Shown here: in pieces, positions 32,443-40,671 of the stretch
Layout of the letters: the number at the start of each line of letters is the position of its first letter
Position numbering within the stretch: the first letter of the stretch is position 1
Source of the DNA: SVTX01 sp045660325
GTDB lineage: Bacteria; Bacillota; Clostridia; Oscillospirales; CAG-272
NCBI GenBank assembly: GCA_045660325.1
Contig: JAZRDO010000023.1
Location: 62,001 to 126,000, forward strand
Direction of reading: 5' to 3'
Length of the DNA stretch: 64,000 nt
The notes under the pieces: generated by a model
Told to the model about the DNA's origin: nothing
Databases searched by the model: none
What the model saw: the letters and a program-made list of their open reading frames with translations, nothing else
Made by a program: the position numbers and the translations under genes

Positions 32443-33483
32443 TTAGCAGAAAATTACACCCTCGTCGCCTTCAACAACCTCACCGATCACGTAAGCGTCC
32501 TCGCCTGCCGCACGGAGAGCTTCAAGTGCTGTGTCAACGTCAGCGGCGTCAACAACGACACTCATACCAACGCCCATATTAAACGTATTGAACATATCTC
32601 TCTCGGGAATATTGCCTTCCTTTGCGATAAGCTCGAAAATAGGAAGAACGCGAACGTCGTCTCTCTTGATCTTCGCGGAAAGTCCCTCGGGAATAGTTCT
32701 CGGAATATTCTCATAGAAGCCGCCGCCTGTAATATGGGAAACGCCCTTTACCGTAACCTTCTCGAAGAGCTCGAGCATGGGCTTTACGTAGATCTTTGTA
32801 GGTGTGAGAAGTGTCTCGCCTACACTCTTGCCACCAAGCTCCTCGCGAGGAGTCTTTATGTCGCTCTTTTCAACGTCGAACACCTTTCTTACAAGGGAGA
32901 AGCCGTTTGAATGAACACCGCTCGAAGGAAGCGCGATAATTACGTCGCCCGCCTTGATAGTGGAGTTGTCCACGATCTTGGACTTATCAACAACACCCAC
33001 AGAGAAGCCCGCGAGGTCATATTCGTCGATAGGATAGAAGCCGGGCATTTCAGCGGTCTCGCCGCCGATAAGCGCCGCGCCGGACTGAACACAGCCCTCT
33101 GCTACGCCCTCAACGATCTCGGCGATTCTCTCGGGAACGTTCTTTCCGCAAGCGATATAGTCGAGGAAAAGGAGGGGCTTTGCGCCACAGCAAATAATAT
33201 CGTTTACACACATAGCAACACAGTCGATACCGATCGTGTTGTGCTTGTCCATAATAAAAGCAAGCTTAAGCTTTGTGCCTACACCGTCAGTACCGCTAAC
33301 GAGTACGGGACGCGTAATGCCCGTAAGGTCCATCTCAAAAAGACCTCCAAAGCCTCCGATACCCGAGCAAACACCGGGTGTTACTGTTCTCTTTATATGC
33401 TCCTTCATAAGCTCAACGGCGCGGTAGCCCGCAGTAATATCAACGCCCGCCGCCTTGTAGCTCTCGCTAAAACTCTTTGACAT
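32443..33483 (-). CDS. purM: Phosphoribosylformylglycinamidine cyclo-ligase
   Basis: 346 aa. SYKAAGVDITAGYRAVELMK at the start, VSGTDGVGTKLKLA (~62) and GGETAEMPGFY (~140) are PurM hallmarks; the enzyme closes FGAM to AIR using ATP. Located between purF and purN, 54 nt after purF and 30 nt before purN. Ribosome site gaaagga before ATG 33483. Confidence 0.96.
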   Translation of the reverse strand: MSKSFSESYKAAGVDITAGYRAVELMKEHIKRTVTPGVCSGIGGFGGLFEMDLTGITRPVLVSGTDGVGTKLKLAFIMDKHNTIGIDCVAMCVNDIICCGAKPLLFLDYIACGKNVPERIAEIVEGVAEGCVQSGAALIGGETAEMPGFYPIDEYDLAGFSVGVVDKSKIVDNSTIKAGDVIIALPSSGVHSNGFSLVRKVFDVEKSDIKTPREELGGKSVGETLLTPTKIYVKPMLELFEKVTVKGVSHITGGGFYENIPRTIPEGLSAKIKRDDVRVLPIFELIAKEGNIPERDMFNTFNMGVGMSVVVDAADVDTALEALRAAGEDAYVIGEVVEGDEGVIFC

Positions 33484-33537
33484 TTTCGTATATTCCTTTC
33501 AATTACTTTTTTATCAACTGTTACCTGTTATTTCAAT

Positions 33538-34962
33538 TTAACCCTTGCCGTTCCAGCAGTACGTGCAAAGCTTACAAGGATCAACGCCTATCGCCTTTAT
33601 AATTCCGTCGATCGACTGGAAATCAAGAGAGTCAAAATTAAGCTCTCTGGCAATGTGCTCACGAAGAGCCTTACCTCTCTCGGTCGAGCCGTCGCTGTAT
33701 TCGTCTATGTATTGAAGTCCCGCCTCGCCCTCAAGCTCAAGAATCGTTCTTCTCGCGATAAGCTCAAGATCGCTCGTCTGTCTTGAGAAATTCAGGTACT
33801 TACATCCGTACATAATGGGGGGACAAGCCGAGCGCATATGCACCGACTTTGCGCCGTGCTCGTAAAGGAAATCAACCGTTTCCTTAAGCTGTGTTCCGCG
33901 CACGATGGAGTCGTCAACGAAGAGAAGGTCCTTATCCTTGATAAGCTCCTTTACGGGAATTTGCTTCATCTTGGCGATCTTCTTTCGCTCTCTTTGATTT
34001 GAGGGAGTAAAGCTTCTCGGCCACGTGGGCGTATATTTAATAAACGGACGCGCGAAACGGATTCCGCTCTTGTTGGCGTAGCCTATCGCGTGCGGAGTTC
34101 CCGAATCGGGCACACCGCAAACGTAGTCGATCTTCACACCGTCCTTGAGCGCCTGATCGTTCTCTGCCAAGATTTCGCCGTTCTTATATCTCATAAGCTC
34201 AACGTTCACGCCCTCGTACGTGGAGTTTGAATATCCGTAGTACGTCCAAAGGAATGAGCATATCCTCATCTCCTCGCCGGGAATACATAGCTGAACCATA
34301 CTGTCGTGAGTGATCTCAACGATCTCTCCGGGACCAAGCTCCTTCTCCGTCGCATAGCCAAGCTTTTCAAACGCAAAGGACTCAAAGGATACGCAATAGC
34401 CGTTAGTGCTCTTACCGACTATAACGGGAATTCGTCCGAGCTTGTCACGCGCCGCGATTATTGAGCCGTCGTCCTTCAAAATAAGAATGGACATCGAGCC
34501 GTCGATTACGCTTTGCGCGAATTTGATTCCCTCGGCAAAATCCTCTTTCTGATTTATAAGCGAAGCGACAAGCTCAACTGAGTTTACCTTACCGCCCGTC
34601 ATAACCGAAAAGTGAGCGCCGTTGCCCAAAATATATTTATCAATAAGCTCGGCAGAATTATTTATAATACCAACGATACAAATAGCATACGTTCCGATAT
34701 TTGAACGGATAAGAAGCGGCTGAGGATCGGTATCACTTATACAGCCGATAGCGGAGCTGCCGCGCATCTCGTCAAACACCTTGTCGAACTTAGTTCTGAA
34801 GGGCGAGTTTTCAATGTTGTGAATTTCTCTCTGCAGACCTATCTCGGGGTCGTAAGCCGCCATACCGCCTCGTCTTGTTCCGAGATGTGAATGGTAGTCC
34901 GTGCCAAAGAATACGTCTGAAATAGCATCGCTCTTATTTGCCGCGCCAAAAAATCCTCCCAT
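33538..34962 (-). CDS. purF: PurF-like amidophosphoribosyltransferase lacking the N-terminal Cys
   Basis: 474 aa. N-terminal glutaminase-fold (Ntn) domain with YHSHLGTRRGG, then the phosphoribosyltransferase domain with the PRPP loop LLFVDDSIVRGTQL (~337-350). C-terminal Cys residues (ACPPIMYGC and CKLCTYC) suggest an Fe-S cluster as in Bacillus PurF. The start is MGGFFGAAN: the glutaminase nucleophile, Cys at position 2 in MCGIxG, is Gly, with no other in-frame start upstream providing it. The enzyme probably cannot hydrolyse glutamine and may use free ammonia, work with another glutaminase, or do a different reaction. Position between purE and purM supports a purine role. Confidence 0.85.
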   Translation of the reverse strand: MGGFFGAANKSDAISDVFFGTDYHSHLGTRRGGMAAYDPEIGLQREIHNIENSPFRTKFDKVFDEMRGSSAIGCISDTDPQPLLIRSNIGTYAICIVGIINNSAELIDKYILGNGAHFSVMTGGKVNSVELVASLINQKEDFAEGIKFAQSVIDGSMSILILKDDGSIIAARDKLGRIPVIVGKSTNGYCVSFESFAFEKLGYATEKELGPGEIVEITHDSMVQLCIPGEEMRICSFLWTYYGYSNSTYEGVNVELMRYKNGEILAENDQALKDGVKIDYVCGVPDSGTPHAIGYANKSGIRFARPFIKYTPTWPRSFTPSNQRERKKIAKMKQIPVKELIKDKDLLFVDDSIVRGTQLKETVDFLYEHGAKSVHMRSACPPIMYGCKYLNFSRQTSDLELIARRTILELEGEAGLQYIDEYSDGSTERGKALREHIARELNFDSLDFQSIDGIIKAIGVDPCKLCTYCWNGKG

Positions 34963-35005
34963 ACGATTTCCTTTCTTTCGTTATACGTTTGTATACGTTA
35001 CTTAA

Positions 35006-35500
35006 TTACTTACTGTATTTTGCGGATATCTCTTTGTCCTTTGAAAGCACCTTCTTAGCACCCGCAGCCCTCTTTGTATTAAGCTTTTCCGCTAAATCGG
35101 GGTCACTTATAGAGAGCATCTGTACTGCCAAAAGTGCCGCGTTAGCCGCGCCGTCGATCGCAACAGTCGCAACGGGCATACCCGTCGGCATCTGAACTGT
35201 GGAGAGAAGCGCATCGAGTCCGTCAAGCGTCGAGGACTTTACGGGAATACCGATAACGGGGAGAGTGGTATTTGCCGCCATAGCGCCCGCAAGATGAGCC
35301 GCCTTACCTGCCGCCGCAATAATAACGCCGATATTATTTTCTCTTGCGCTTACAGCAAATTCCTTTGCCTCAACGGGTGTTCTGTGAGCCGATAAAACTC
35401 TTACGTCGTAGCCTACGCCGTATTCGTCAAGCACCGCGAATGCCTTTTCAACTACGGGAAGGTCGCTGTCACTTCCCATTACGATTCCAACTCTTTTCAT
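35006..35500 (-). CDS. purE: N5-carboxyaminoimidazole ribonucleotide mutase
   Basis: 164 aa. VGIVMGSDSDLPVVEKAF at the start, SAHRTP (~41, catalytic His) and AAAGKAAHLAGAMAANTTLPVIGIPV (~63-88) identify class I PurE, which converts N5-CAIR to CAIR. The partner PurK, expected for this class, is not in the window. First gene of the purine operon, behind a 190-nt leader with an attenuator-like stem. Ribosome site ggagga. Confidence 0.96.
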   Translation of the reverse strand: MKRVGIVMGSDSDLPVVEKAFAVLDEYGVGYDVRVLSAHRTPVEAKEFAVSARENNIGVIIAAAGKAAHLAGAMAANTTLPVIGIPVKSSTLDGLDALLSTVQMPTGMPVATVAIDGAANAALLAVQMLSISDPDLAEKLNTKRAAGAKKVLSKDKEISAKYSK

Positions 35501-35537
35501 AATATCCTCCGATCAAATTTATAAAAAATGCGGAAAC

Positions 35538-35575
35538 TAAAAAAGCGCAGATAGAGGGCGCACCTCTGTCTACGC
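35538..35575 (-). terminator. Attenuator-like hairpin in purE leader
   Basis: Minus strand gcgtagacagagg/ccctctatctgcgc (13-bp stem with one mismatch) followed by six T. It lies inside the 5' leader, 37 nt before purE, so it would end transcription before the operon unless blocked. Confidence 0.7.
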
Positions 35576-35699
35576 AGTTATCCATACAGTTTTTTTGTTG
35601 TTATTCGATTTTTTTGTAATTTTAATCCCGAAATGGTAAGGGCGTGTAAAAATGCGCATTGTACTGCTCTCCATTTAAAACAAAAATTTCGACAATACA
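35576..35699 (-). promoter_or_regulatory. Unclassified structured leader of the purine operon
   Basis: About 120 nt between promoter and attenuator stem. A possible stem aaatgg/ccattt (minus strand, near 35633-35678) encloses a segment with atgcgca. I compared it from memory with the purine, ZTP (pfl), PRPP and THF riboswitch consensus patterns and saw no match. A ligand-sensing role is inference from position. Confidence 0.4.
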
Positions 35700-35728
35700 A
35701 TTATACTATATAATATAATTAAAGTCAA
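35700..35728 (-). promoter_or_regulatory. sigma-A promoter of the purine operon
   Basis: Minus strand TTGACT (35723-35728), 17 bp, TATAAT (35700-35705). Confidence 0.85.
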
Positions 35729-35769
35729 GTAAAATATATATTAATTTTATTTTCTATGTTTATTACAAC

Positions 35770-35796
35770 GAAAAGCCCGCATTCGCGGGCTTTCTT
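35770..35796 (-). terminator. Terminator after DUF1934 gene
   Basis: Stem aaagcccgc/gcgggcttt, loop attc. Confidence 0.88.
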
Positions 35797-35808
35797 ATTA
35801 ACTCTTAA

Positions 35809-36417
35809 CTAATCTTCTCGTATTTTTATTCTTATAGTCGTTCTCTGCGAGCCGAGTCCCTGTATCTCCATAAGATAATTCAAATACATCGTGCCGTTAG
35901 AGAAAATATTATTTTCAACCTCAAGGGTATTTACAATAAGATTGAAAGGCATATAGGGGGTGTTGTAAACGCTGCGACTTCTCTTTCCCTCGCAAAAGGT
36001 AAGCATCGTACTCATATTGCCCTCGCGCACCATTGTAACAAGGTCAGGGCTTTCTCTGTTGAACACAAGTCTTACCGCCGTGCCCTCAAGTCCGTTATCC
36101 GTATCCTCTCCCTCAACGTAGGATATCTCTACGTTTCCGTCATTGTCTACGGATATCTCGCCCTCGCTCATCATCTCCACAAAGCTATCTCCTTCGATCT
36201 CGGAGTAAAGCGAGTCGTCATCCACCCCACTCTCGCCGATCGCCGCGAGAATAACGTCGCGCAAAATTTTCTCAAGCTCGCCGTCAGAGTCAAGCTTCTC
36301 GTCAACGCGGTTCAGCTTTGCATCCATATCGCTGAAGCACTCAAATATATTTTCCATAAGCGAGGAATCAAGCTCCTTCTGCTTTGTTACAAGGCTTAAA
36401 ACTATTCTTCTTTTCAA
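35809..36417 (-). CDS. DUF1934-type beta-barrel protein
   Basis: 202 aa from TTG 36417. Residues ~1-80 are an acidic helical extension; the C-terminal ~105 residues (YVEGED...GLEGTAVRLVF, VREGNMSTMLTFCEGKRSRSVYNTPY, GTMYLNYLMEIQGLG) fit the calycin-like DUF1934/YwiB barrel, often encoded near argS or rpoE and without known function. The start is decided by the promoter: its -10 box (36448-36453) overlaps any upstream start, whereas TTG 36417 follows cgggaga at good spacing. Confidence 0.75.
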   Translation of the reverse strand: MKRRIVLSLVTKQKELDSSLMENIFECFSDMDAKLNRVDEKLDSDGELEKILRDVILAAIGESGVDDDSLYSEIEGDSFVEMMSEGEISVDNDGNVEISYVEGEDTDNGLEGTAVRLVFNRESPDLVTMVREGNMSTMLTFCEGKRSRSVYNTPYMPFNLIVNTLEVENNIFSNGTMYLNYLMEIQGLGSQRTTIRIKIRED

Positions 36418-36447
36418 TGCCGTATCTCCCGAAATTTTATTACAACC

Positions 36448-36476
36448 ATTATACAACTAAATGCGCCCGTTGTCAA
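36448..36476 (-). promoter_or_regulatory. sigma-A promoter of DUF1934 gene
   Basis: Minus strand TTGACA (36471-36476), 17 bp, TATAAT (36448-36453). Confidence 0.85.
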
Positions 36477-36486
36477 TAAACATATA

Positions 36487-37707
36487 TTAAAATATGGCTC
36501 TTGGACACTCGCCCTTTGGCATTTTACTGTTTATCATAGTCGAAGCCGAAACGATGCTCCCCCGTCCAAAGGTGTTACGTATTTTTTCAACCACTCGGTC
36601 GCGGCGCTCAATTTTGTGAAGACTGTCGGCACAGGAAAATATATCAAGCTGTATGGGAGAGGCGGCGGAAATAAGATTTATCGCACGGATAGAAAGCGCG
36701 CGTACGTTCCGCTCCCAACGGTAATTATCAAGAAACAGTCCGTACGCTACACGAACGAGCTCACTCGGACTTTGCGTGGGTGTGGGCAGGATCGCCTGAC
36801 GGCTGATAGTATTAAACGCCGTATCCTTGATTGATATAGCAACACCCTCCGCCATTTTATCCGAGGAGTAGAGCTTATGCCCGATCTCGTCGGATAATTC
36901 GGTCAGCATAGCGTAGACCTCGGCATTGCTCACAATATCCCGCACAGCCGTCGCGCCGTGTCCTACGCTCTTGTCGGGAATGTCAAAATTCCGAATTTTC
37001 ACCGCCTCGTCATCAAGTCCGTTAGCATTTCGGTGCATCTGCTCCCCTACCTTGCCGAACTTATATTTCAAGTATCCCACGGGCATCGCGGCAAGCTCCC
37101 CGATCGTAGTAACCCCCATTTTAGCGAGCCGCTCACCCGAGGATCGACCGACTCCTATCATATCCGTCGCGGGCAAATGCCATATTTTTTCCCTGAAGCT
37201 ATCCTTCGCTATAACCGTTACCGCGTCGGGCTTTTTCATATCACTGCCAAGCTTTGCAAAAACCTTATTGAAGGAGACGCCTACTGAAATCGTTACCCCG
37301 AGCTCCCGCTTTATTCTCTCGCGTATAGTGTGCGCAATAGTCTCGCCGTCGCCGAAAAGCTTAACGCTTCCCGTAACGTCAAGCCAGCATTCGTCAAGTC
37401 CCATGGGCTCGATAAGATCAGTATAATCATAATAAATTTTTCGCGCGAGGTCGGATATTTTCATATATTCATCAAAATGCGGCGGCACGGTAACAAGGGT
37501 GCGGCACTTCCGTTTCGCCATAAAGGTCGGCTCGCCCGTCTCCACTCCGTACGCCTTTGCAAGATAGTTTTTTGCCAGAACTATTCCCTGCCTCAGCTCA
37601 CTGTCTCCGCATACCGCCACGGGAAAGCTCTTTAGCGCAGGGTTTAACATACACTCGACCGACGCGTAAAAATTATTCATATCACAATGTAAAATAACCC
37701 TCTCCAT
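36487..37707 (-). CDS. dinB: Y-family DNA polymerase (Pol IV type), SOS-regulated
   Basis: 406 aa. ILHCDMNNFYASVE (catalytic Asp ~7) and GLDECWLDVTGS (~103, second acidic pair DE) are the Y-family palm motifs; a helix-hairpin-helix (WHLPATDMIGVGRSSGERLAKMG) and little-finger domain follow; QLDIF near 358 is a sliding-clamp binding peptide. It performs translesion synthesis. Start ATG 37707 follows ggaggag. The promoter contains a LexA box and two more box-like repeats lie in the leader, so it is very probably SOS-induced. Confidence 0.94.
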   Translation of the reverse strand: MERVILHCDMNNFYASVECMLNPALKSFPVAVCGDSELRQGIVLAKNYLAKAYGVETGEPTFMAKRKCRTLVTVPPHFDEYMKISDLARKIYYDYTDLIEPMGLDECWLDVTGSVKLFGDGETIAHTIRERIKRELGVTISVGVSFNKVFAKLGSDMKKPDAVTVIAKDSFREKIWHLPATDMIGVGRSSGERLAKMGVTTIGELAAMPVGYLKYKFGKVGEQMHRNANGLDDEAVKIRNFDIPDKSVGHGATAVRDIVSNAEVYAMLTELSDEIGHKLYSSDKMAEGVAISIKDTAFNTISRQAILPTPTQSPSELVRVAYGLFLDNYRWERNVRALSIRAINLISAASPIQLDIFSCADSLHKIERRDRVVEKIRNTFGRGSIVSASTMINSKMPKGECPRAIF

Positions 37708-37719
37708 AGCTCCTCCAAA

Positions 37720-37731
37720 AAACAAATGTTC
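37720..37731. promoter_or_regulatory. Third LexA-box-like repeat
   Basis: AAACAAATGTTC, one mismatch to the GAAC-N4-GTTC palindrome, 13 nt upstream of the polymerase start codon. Confidence 0.5.
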
Positions 37732-37790
37732 TGTTTTGTGCGCTAAAATATATCCGAGATGCTCATATCGGCAATTCTCGGTTGAATTTA

Positions 37791-37802
37791 GAACAAATGT
37801 AT
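37791..37802. promoter_or_regulatory. Second LexA-box-like repeat
   Basis: GAACAAATGTAT, left half intact and right half weak, downstream of the -10 box. Confidence 0.5.
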
Positions 37803-37811
37803 TGCATATTT

Positions 37812-37840
37812 ATTATACCCGAACAAATGTTCTTTGTCAA
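37812..37840 (-). promoter_or_regulatory. dinB: sigma-A promoter of Y-family polymerase
   Basis: Minus strand TTGACA (37835-37840), 17 bp, TATAAT (37812-37817), overlapped by the LexA box. Confidence 0.88.
37821..37832. promoter_or_regulatory. LexA (DinR) box inside the dinB promoter
   Basis: GAACAAATGTTC, a perfect GAAC-N4-GTTC dyad as in the Bacillus consensus CGAAC-N4-GTTCG, preceded by C. It sits between -35 and -10. Confidence 0.85.
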
Positions 37841-37851
37841 GAGAAAAAATA

Positions 37852-37880
37852 AAAAAGGACGTAAAATTTACGCCCTTTTA
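37852..37880 (-). terminator. Terminator after small membrane protein gene
   Basis: Minus strand aaaagggcgtaaa/tttacgtccttttt with one wobble, then T run. Confidence 0.8.
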
Positions 37881-37890
37881 TCATTTTGAA

Positions 37891-38196
37891 TTATTCAAAG
37901 GAAATATCCATATCCTCGCAGTCGCACTCATCAAAGCCCAAGCAAAGCTCTTCTTCCTTATTGAACTTAGCCTTGATCTTGTTAACAATGCCTCTGGGGC
38001 TTACGTCAATACCCTTCTTCTTCATAATAACAATTGACGCGATAATACCGCCTACCGTAAGAACAACAGCCACGCAAACAACTGTGATAATAATTGCTTT
38101 TCTTCTCTTTTCTTCTGCTCTCTTCTTTGCGAAAATTACATCGCCGATCTTTTCAAAGAGATTTGCAAAAAACTGGAAAAATCCCCACATTCTCAT
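37891..38196 (-). CDS. Small single-pass membrane protein
   Basis: 101 aa. An amphipathic aromatic start (MRMWGFFQFFANLFEKIGDVIF), a basic stretch (AKKRAEEKRRK), one membrane helix (~39-60) and a polar tail ending in an acidic Cys-bearing motif (ECDCEDMDISFE). No family recognised. The ribosome site aaggag precedes ATG 38196. It has its own terminator and lies 73 nt after the UPF0210 gene, so it may be the last cistron of that unit. Confidence 0.72.
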   Translation of the reverse strand: MRMWGFFQFFANLFEKIGDVIFAKKRAEEKRRKAIIITVVCVAVVLTVGGIIASIVIMKKKGIDVSPRGIVNKIKAKFNKEEELCLGFDECDCEDMDISFE

Positions 38197-38268
38197 TTTT
38201 CTCCTTTTCTGTATTATTTTTATATTTTTTATTATTACACAACTTATAAATATAAATTCAGATAAATA

Positions 38269-39627
38269 TCAATTCTTCAAGCTATGTATGGGAGCAGGAA
38301 CACGTCCGCCGCGGGAAATAAACTTCTTCGGCGAATAGCGGTTGATCTCCATGATAGGAGCGCGACCCAAAAGTCCGCCGTAATCAATGTAGTCACCTGC
38401 GCTCTTGCCGTATGCGGGAATAACTCTTACCGCCGTCGTCTTGGTATTGACAACGCCGATAGATATCTCGTCGGCAATAATACCGCAGATAACAGACTCG
38501 TCTATATCACCGGGAATAGCGATCATATCAAGACCCACCGAGCATACCGCCGTCATAGCCTCAAGCTTTTCAAGTGTGAGCGCACCGCGTACAACCGCCG
38601 CGATCATACCCGCAACCTCGGATACGGGAATAAATGCGCCCGAAAGTCCGCCAACGTGGCTGGACGCCATAACGCCGCCCTTCTTAACCGCGTCATTAAG
38701 CATAGCAAGACAAGCCGTCGTACCGTGCGCACCGCAGGATTCAAGTCCCATTTCCTCCAGGATATGCGCCACACTGTCGCCAATTGCGGGAGTGGGAGCA
38801 AGCGAGAGGTCAACGATGCCGAAGGGCACGCCAAGTCGCTCGGACGCCTCACTGGCAACGAGCTGACCTACTCTTGTTATCTTGAATGGGGTTTTCTTTA
38901 TAATTTCCGCAAGAGTCGAAAGGTCGCAATCCCCTGCTCTCTTTATCGCGGAGCTTACAACACCGGGGCCCGAAACACCAACGTTTATAACGTTTTCAGG
39001 CTCGCCTACGCCGTGGAATGCACCCGCCATAAAGGGGTTATCCTCGGGAACGTTTGCAAACACAACGAGCTTCGCGCAACCGATAGAATCTCTGTCGCGA
39101 GTAAGGTAAGCCGCTCTCTTTATTGCGCTACCCATAAGCTGAATAGCATCCATATTGATGCCCGCCTTCGTCGTAGCAACGTTTACGGACGAGCAAACGA
39201 AGTCAGTTTCCGCCAACGCCTCGGGAATAATGGATATCATATTCTTCGCGCCCTGTGTCATTCCCTTATGAACGAGCGCGGAGAACCCGCCGATAAAGTT
39301 GATGCCTATCTCCTTTGCCGCGCGGTCAAGCGTGTGCGCGACCTTCATATAGCCCTCAGGGGAAATACTACCGCCAACGAGGGATATGGGCGTTACCGAA
39401 ACTCTTTTATTAACGATCGGAATACCGTATTTCTTTTCAATGTCGTTGCCGACAGAAACCAAGTTTTCAGCGCTTGTAGTGATCTTATCGTAAATCTTCT
39501 CGCAAAGACGGTTCTCGTCCTCGCTGACACAATCGTAAAGAGAAATTCCCATCGTAATTGTACGAATGTCGAGATTCTCCTGACGGATCATGTTTATCGT
39601 TTCAAGAATATTATTTGTATTTATCAT
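38269..39627 (-). CDS. UPF0210 (PFL-type) family protein
   Basis: 452 aa, full length for the UPF0210/DUF711 family. Recognisable blocks are the N-terminal RQENLDIRTITMGISLYDC, VSVTPISLVGGS (~117), GVSGPGVVSSAIKRAGD (~234) and AHGTTACLAMLNDAVKKGG (~301). Structures of relatives show a fold related to anaerobic glycyl-radical-like enzymes, but no activity is known. The gene is 17 nt downstream of the ACT-domain UPF0237 gene; this pairing is widely conserved and suggests the small ACT protein regulates or binds it. Confidence 0.92.
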   Translation of the reverse strand: MINTNNILETINMIRQENLDIRTITMGISLYDCVSEDENRLCEKIYDKITTSAENLVSVGNDIEKKYGIPIVNKRVSVTPISLVGGSISPEGYMKVAHTLDRAAKEIGINFIGGFSALVHKGMTQGAKNMISIIPEALAETDFVCSSVNVATTKAGINMDAIQLMGSAIKRAAYLTRDRDSIGCAKLVVFANVPEDNPFMAGAFHGVGEPENVINVGVSGPGVVSSAIKRAGDCDLSTLAEIIKKTPFKITRVGQLVASEASERLGVPFGIVDLSLAPTPAIGDSVAHILEEMGLESCGAHGTTACLAMLNDAVKKGGVMASSHVGGLSGAFIPVSEVAGMIAAVVRGALTLEKLEAMTAVCSVGLDMIAIPGDIDESVICGIIADEISIGVVNTKTTAVRVIPAYGKSAGDYIDYGGLLGRAPIMEINRYSPKKFISRGGRVPAPIHSLKN

Positions 39628-39643
39628 AATTTCGCCCGCCGTA

Positions 39644-39913
39644 TCAGATGCTGTGCATCGTGTTGAAAATATCCTCGTGCATTACGTGAATATCGAGCCC
39701 GCGGTCGCGACCGATAGACGAGAGAGCGTCAACAAAATCAGAAAAAGGAATCTTAAGTCCGTCGATATCCGCAAGCATTATCATAGCGAAATATTCCGAG
39801 AGAACGCTCTGGGAAATATCAATTATATTAGCGTCGTACTTTGCACACTCAGTAGCAACCTTTGCAATGATACCTACCGAGTCTTTGCCTGTTACCGTAA
39901 TTACTGCCTTCAT
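39644..39913 (-). CDS. ACT-domain protein, UPF0237 family
   Basis: 89 aa, a single ACT domain: MKAVITVTGKDSVGIIAKVATECAKYDANIIDISQS region at the start is typical of amino-acid or small-ligand sensing ACT folds. Start ATG 39913 has aggggtg upstream; a start at 39922 is possible. First gene of the pair with UPF0210 behind a TTGATA-17-TATAAT promoter. The ligand is unknown. Confidence 0.93.
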   Translation of the reverse strand: MKAVITVTGKDSVGIIAKVATECAKYDANIIDISQSVLSEYFAMIMLADIDGLKIPFSDFVDALSSIGRDRGLDIHVMHEDIFNTMHSI

Positions 39914-39953
39914 ATCGTGCACCCCTTTATGAACTAAGCTTAATTGTAATTAT

Positions 39954-39982
39954 ATTATACAGTATGAAAAACAAAATATCAA
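39954..39982 (-). promoter_or_regulatory. Promoter of UPF0237-UPF0210 operon
   Basis: Minus strand TTGATA (39977-39982), 17 bp, TATAAT (39954-39959). Confidence 0.8.
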
Positions 39983-40024
39983 GTAGTTCGAGCCGTATTT
40001 TTTTGAAAAAAATATCAAACAAGA

Positions 40025-40053
40025 TTGAAAAAAAACAATTTTTGTGGTAAAAT
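40025..40053 (+). promoter_or_regulatory. Promoter of membrane protein gene
   Basis: TTGAAA 40025-40030, 17 bp, TAAAAT 40048-40053. Confidence 0.65.
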
Positions 40054-40084
40054 AAGCTTAAGAAAAACAAAAAGGCGGTTTACA

Positions 40085-40651
40085 ATGACACACAGTACTT
40101 TTTGCGAGCACATAGTAAAGCAAAAATGTCAGGGAAAATTTCTCGTCGCGAAAATTCTCCTTGCCGCGCTATACTTAGCGATTGCGCTCATCCCGTCATT
40201 CGTGATTATTATGTTCGCTCCCCCCTATCTTATAGTTCCCTTCCTTCTCGTAATAGCCTCGATCGTGTTCGTACTATTCCGACTCACTTGGAAATATACT
40301 AACGTTGAATACGAATACCAAATAATCGACGACACGATTCTTTTTACGAGAATTATAGGCCGTTCAAAGCGAGTATGCGATATCGAAATGCCGATCCGCT
40401 CGTTTTCTATGATTGGCGCACACAATCCCGACTCCGAGAAATATCTTTCAGAGCTGCTCGTCGACAGAAGCTATCTGTATATTTCCTCGTTCAATGCCGA
40501 GAGCATCCACTTCGGCGTGTTTGACGCGGAGGGCGAATCGTGTATAGTCTTTTTTGAAGCAACCGAAGATATTCTCGCAAAGATAAGAAGGCACAACCCT
40601 TCTGCCATCCGCGCGTATGAGCGCGAGATGCGATCCGTACAGTTAAAATAA
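40085..40651 (+). CDS. Two-helix membrane protein (possibly DUF6106-like)
   Basis: 188 aa. Start region FCEHIVKQKCQGKFLVAKI is followed by two adjacent hydrophobic helices (~24-44 and ~47-67) and a cytoplasmic beta-rich domain of ~120 residues (VEYEYQIIDDTILFTRIIGRSKRV, IRSFSMIG). This layout resembles clostridial DUF6106 proteins; the assignment is tentative. Start ATG 40085 follows aaaggcgg; an earlier in-frame ATG overlaps the promoter. Probably co-transcribed with the small gene at 40672. Confidence 0.72.
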   Translation: MTHSTFCEHIVKQKCQGKFLVAKILLAALYLAIALIPSFVIIMFAPPYLIVPFLLVIASIVFVLFRLTWKYTNVEYEYQIIDDTILFTRIIGRSKRVCDIEMPIRSFSMIGAHNPDSEKYLSELLVDRSYLYISSFNAESIHFGVFDAEGESCIVFFEATEDILAKIRRHNPSAIRAYEREMRSVQLK

Positions 40652-40671
40652 TTAAAGAAAAGAGAAATAAT

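Noticed and set aside
35576..35699. Canonical purine (guanine/adenine) riboswitch
   Set aside because: The conserved three-way junction words of that class are not present on the minus strand.
38284..39666. A 460-codon open frame on the strand opposite the UPF0210 gene
   Set aside because: Its product is Arg/His/Ser-rich without any domain, it has no ribosome site, and it mirrors a well-conserved gene; a codon-bias shadow.
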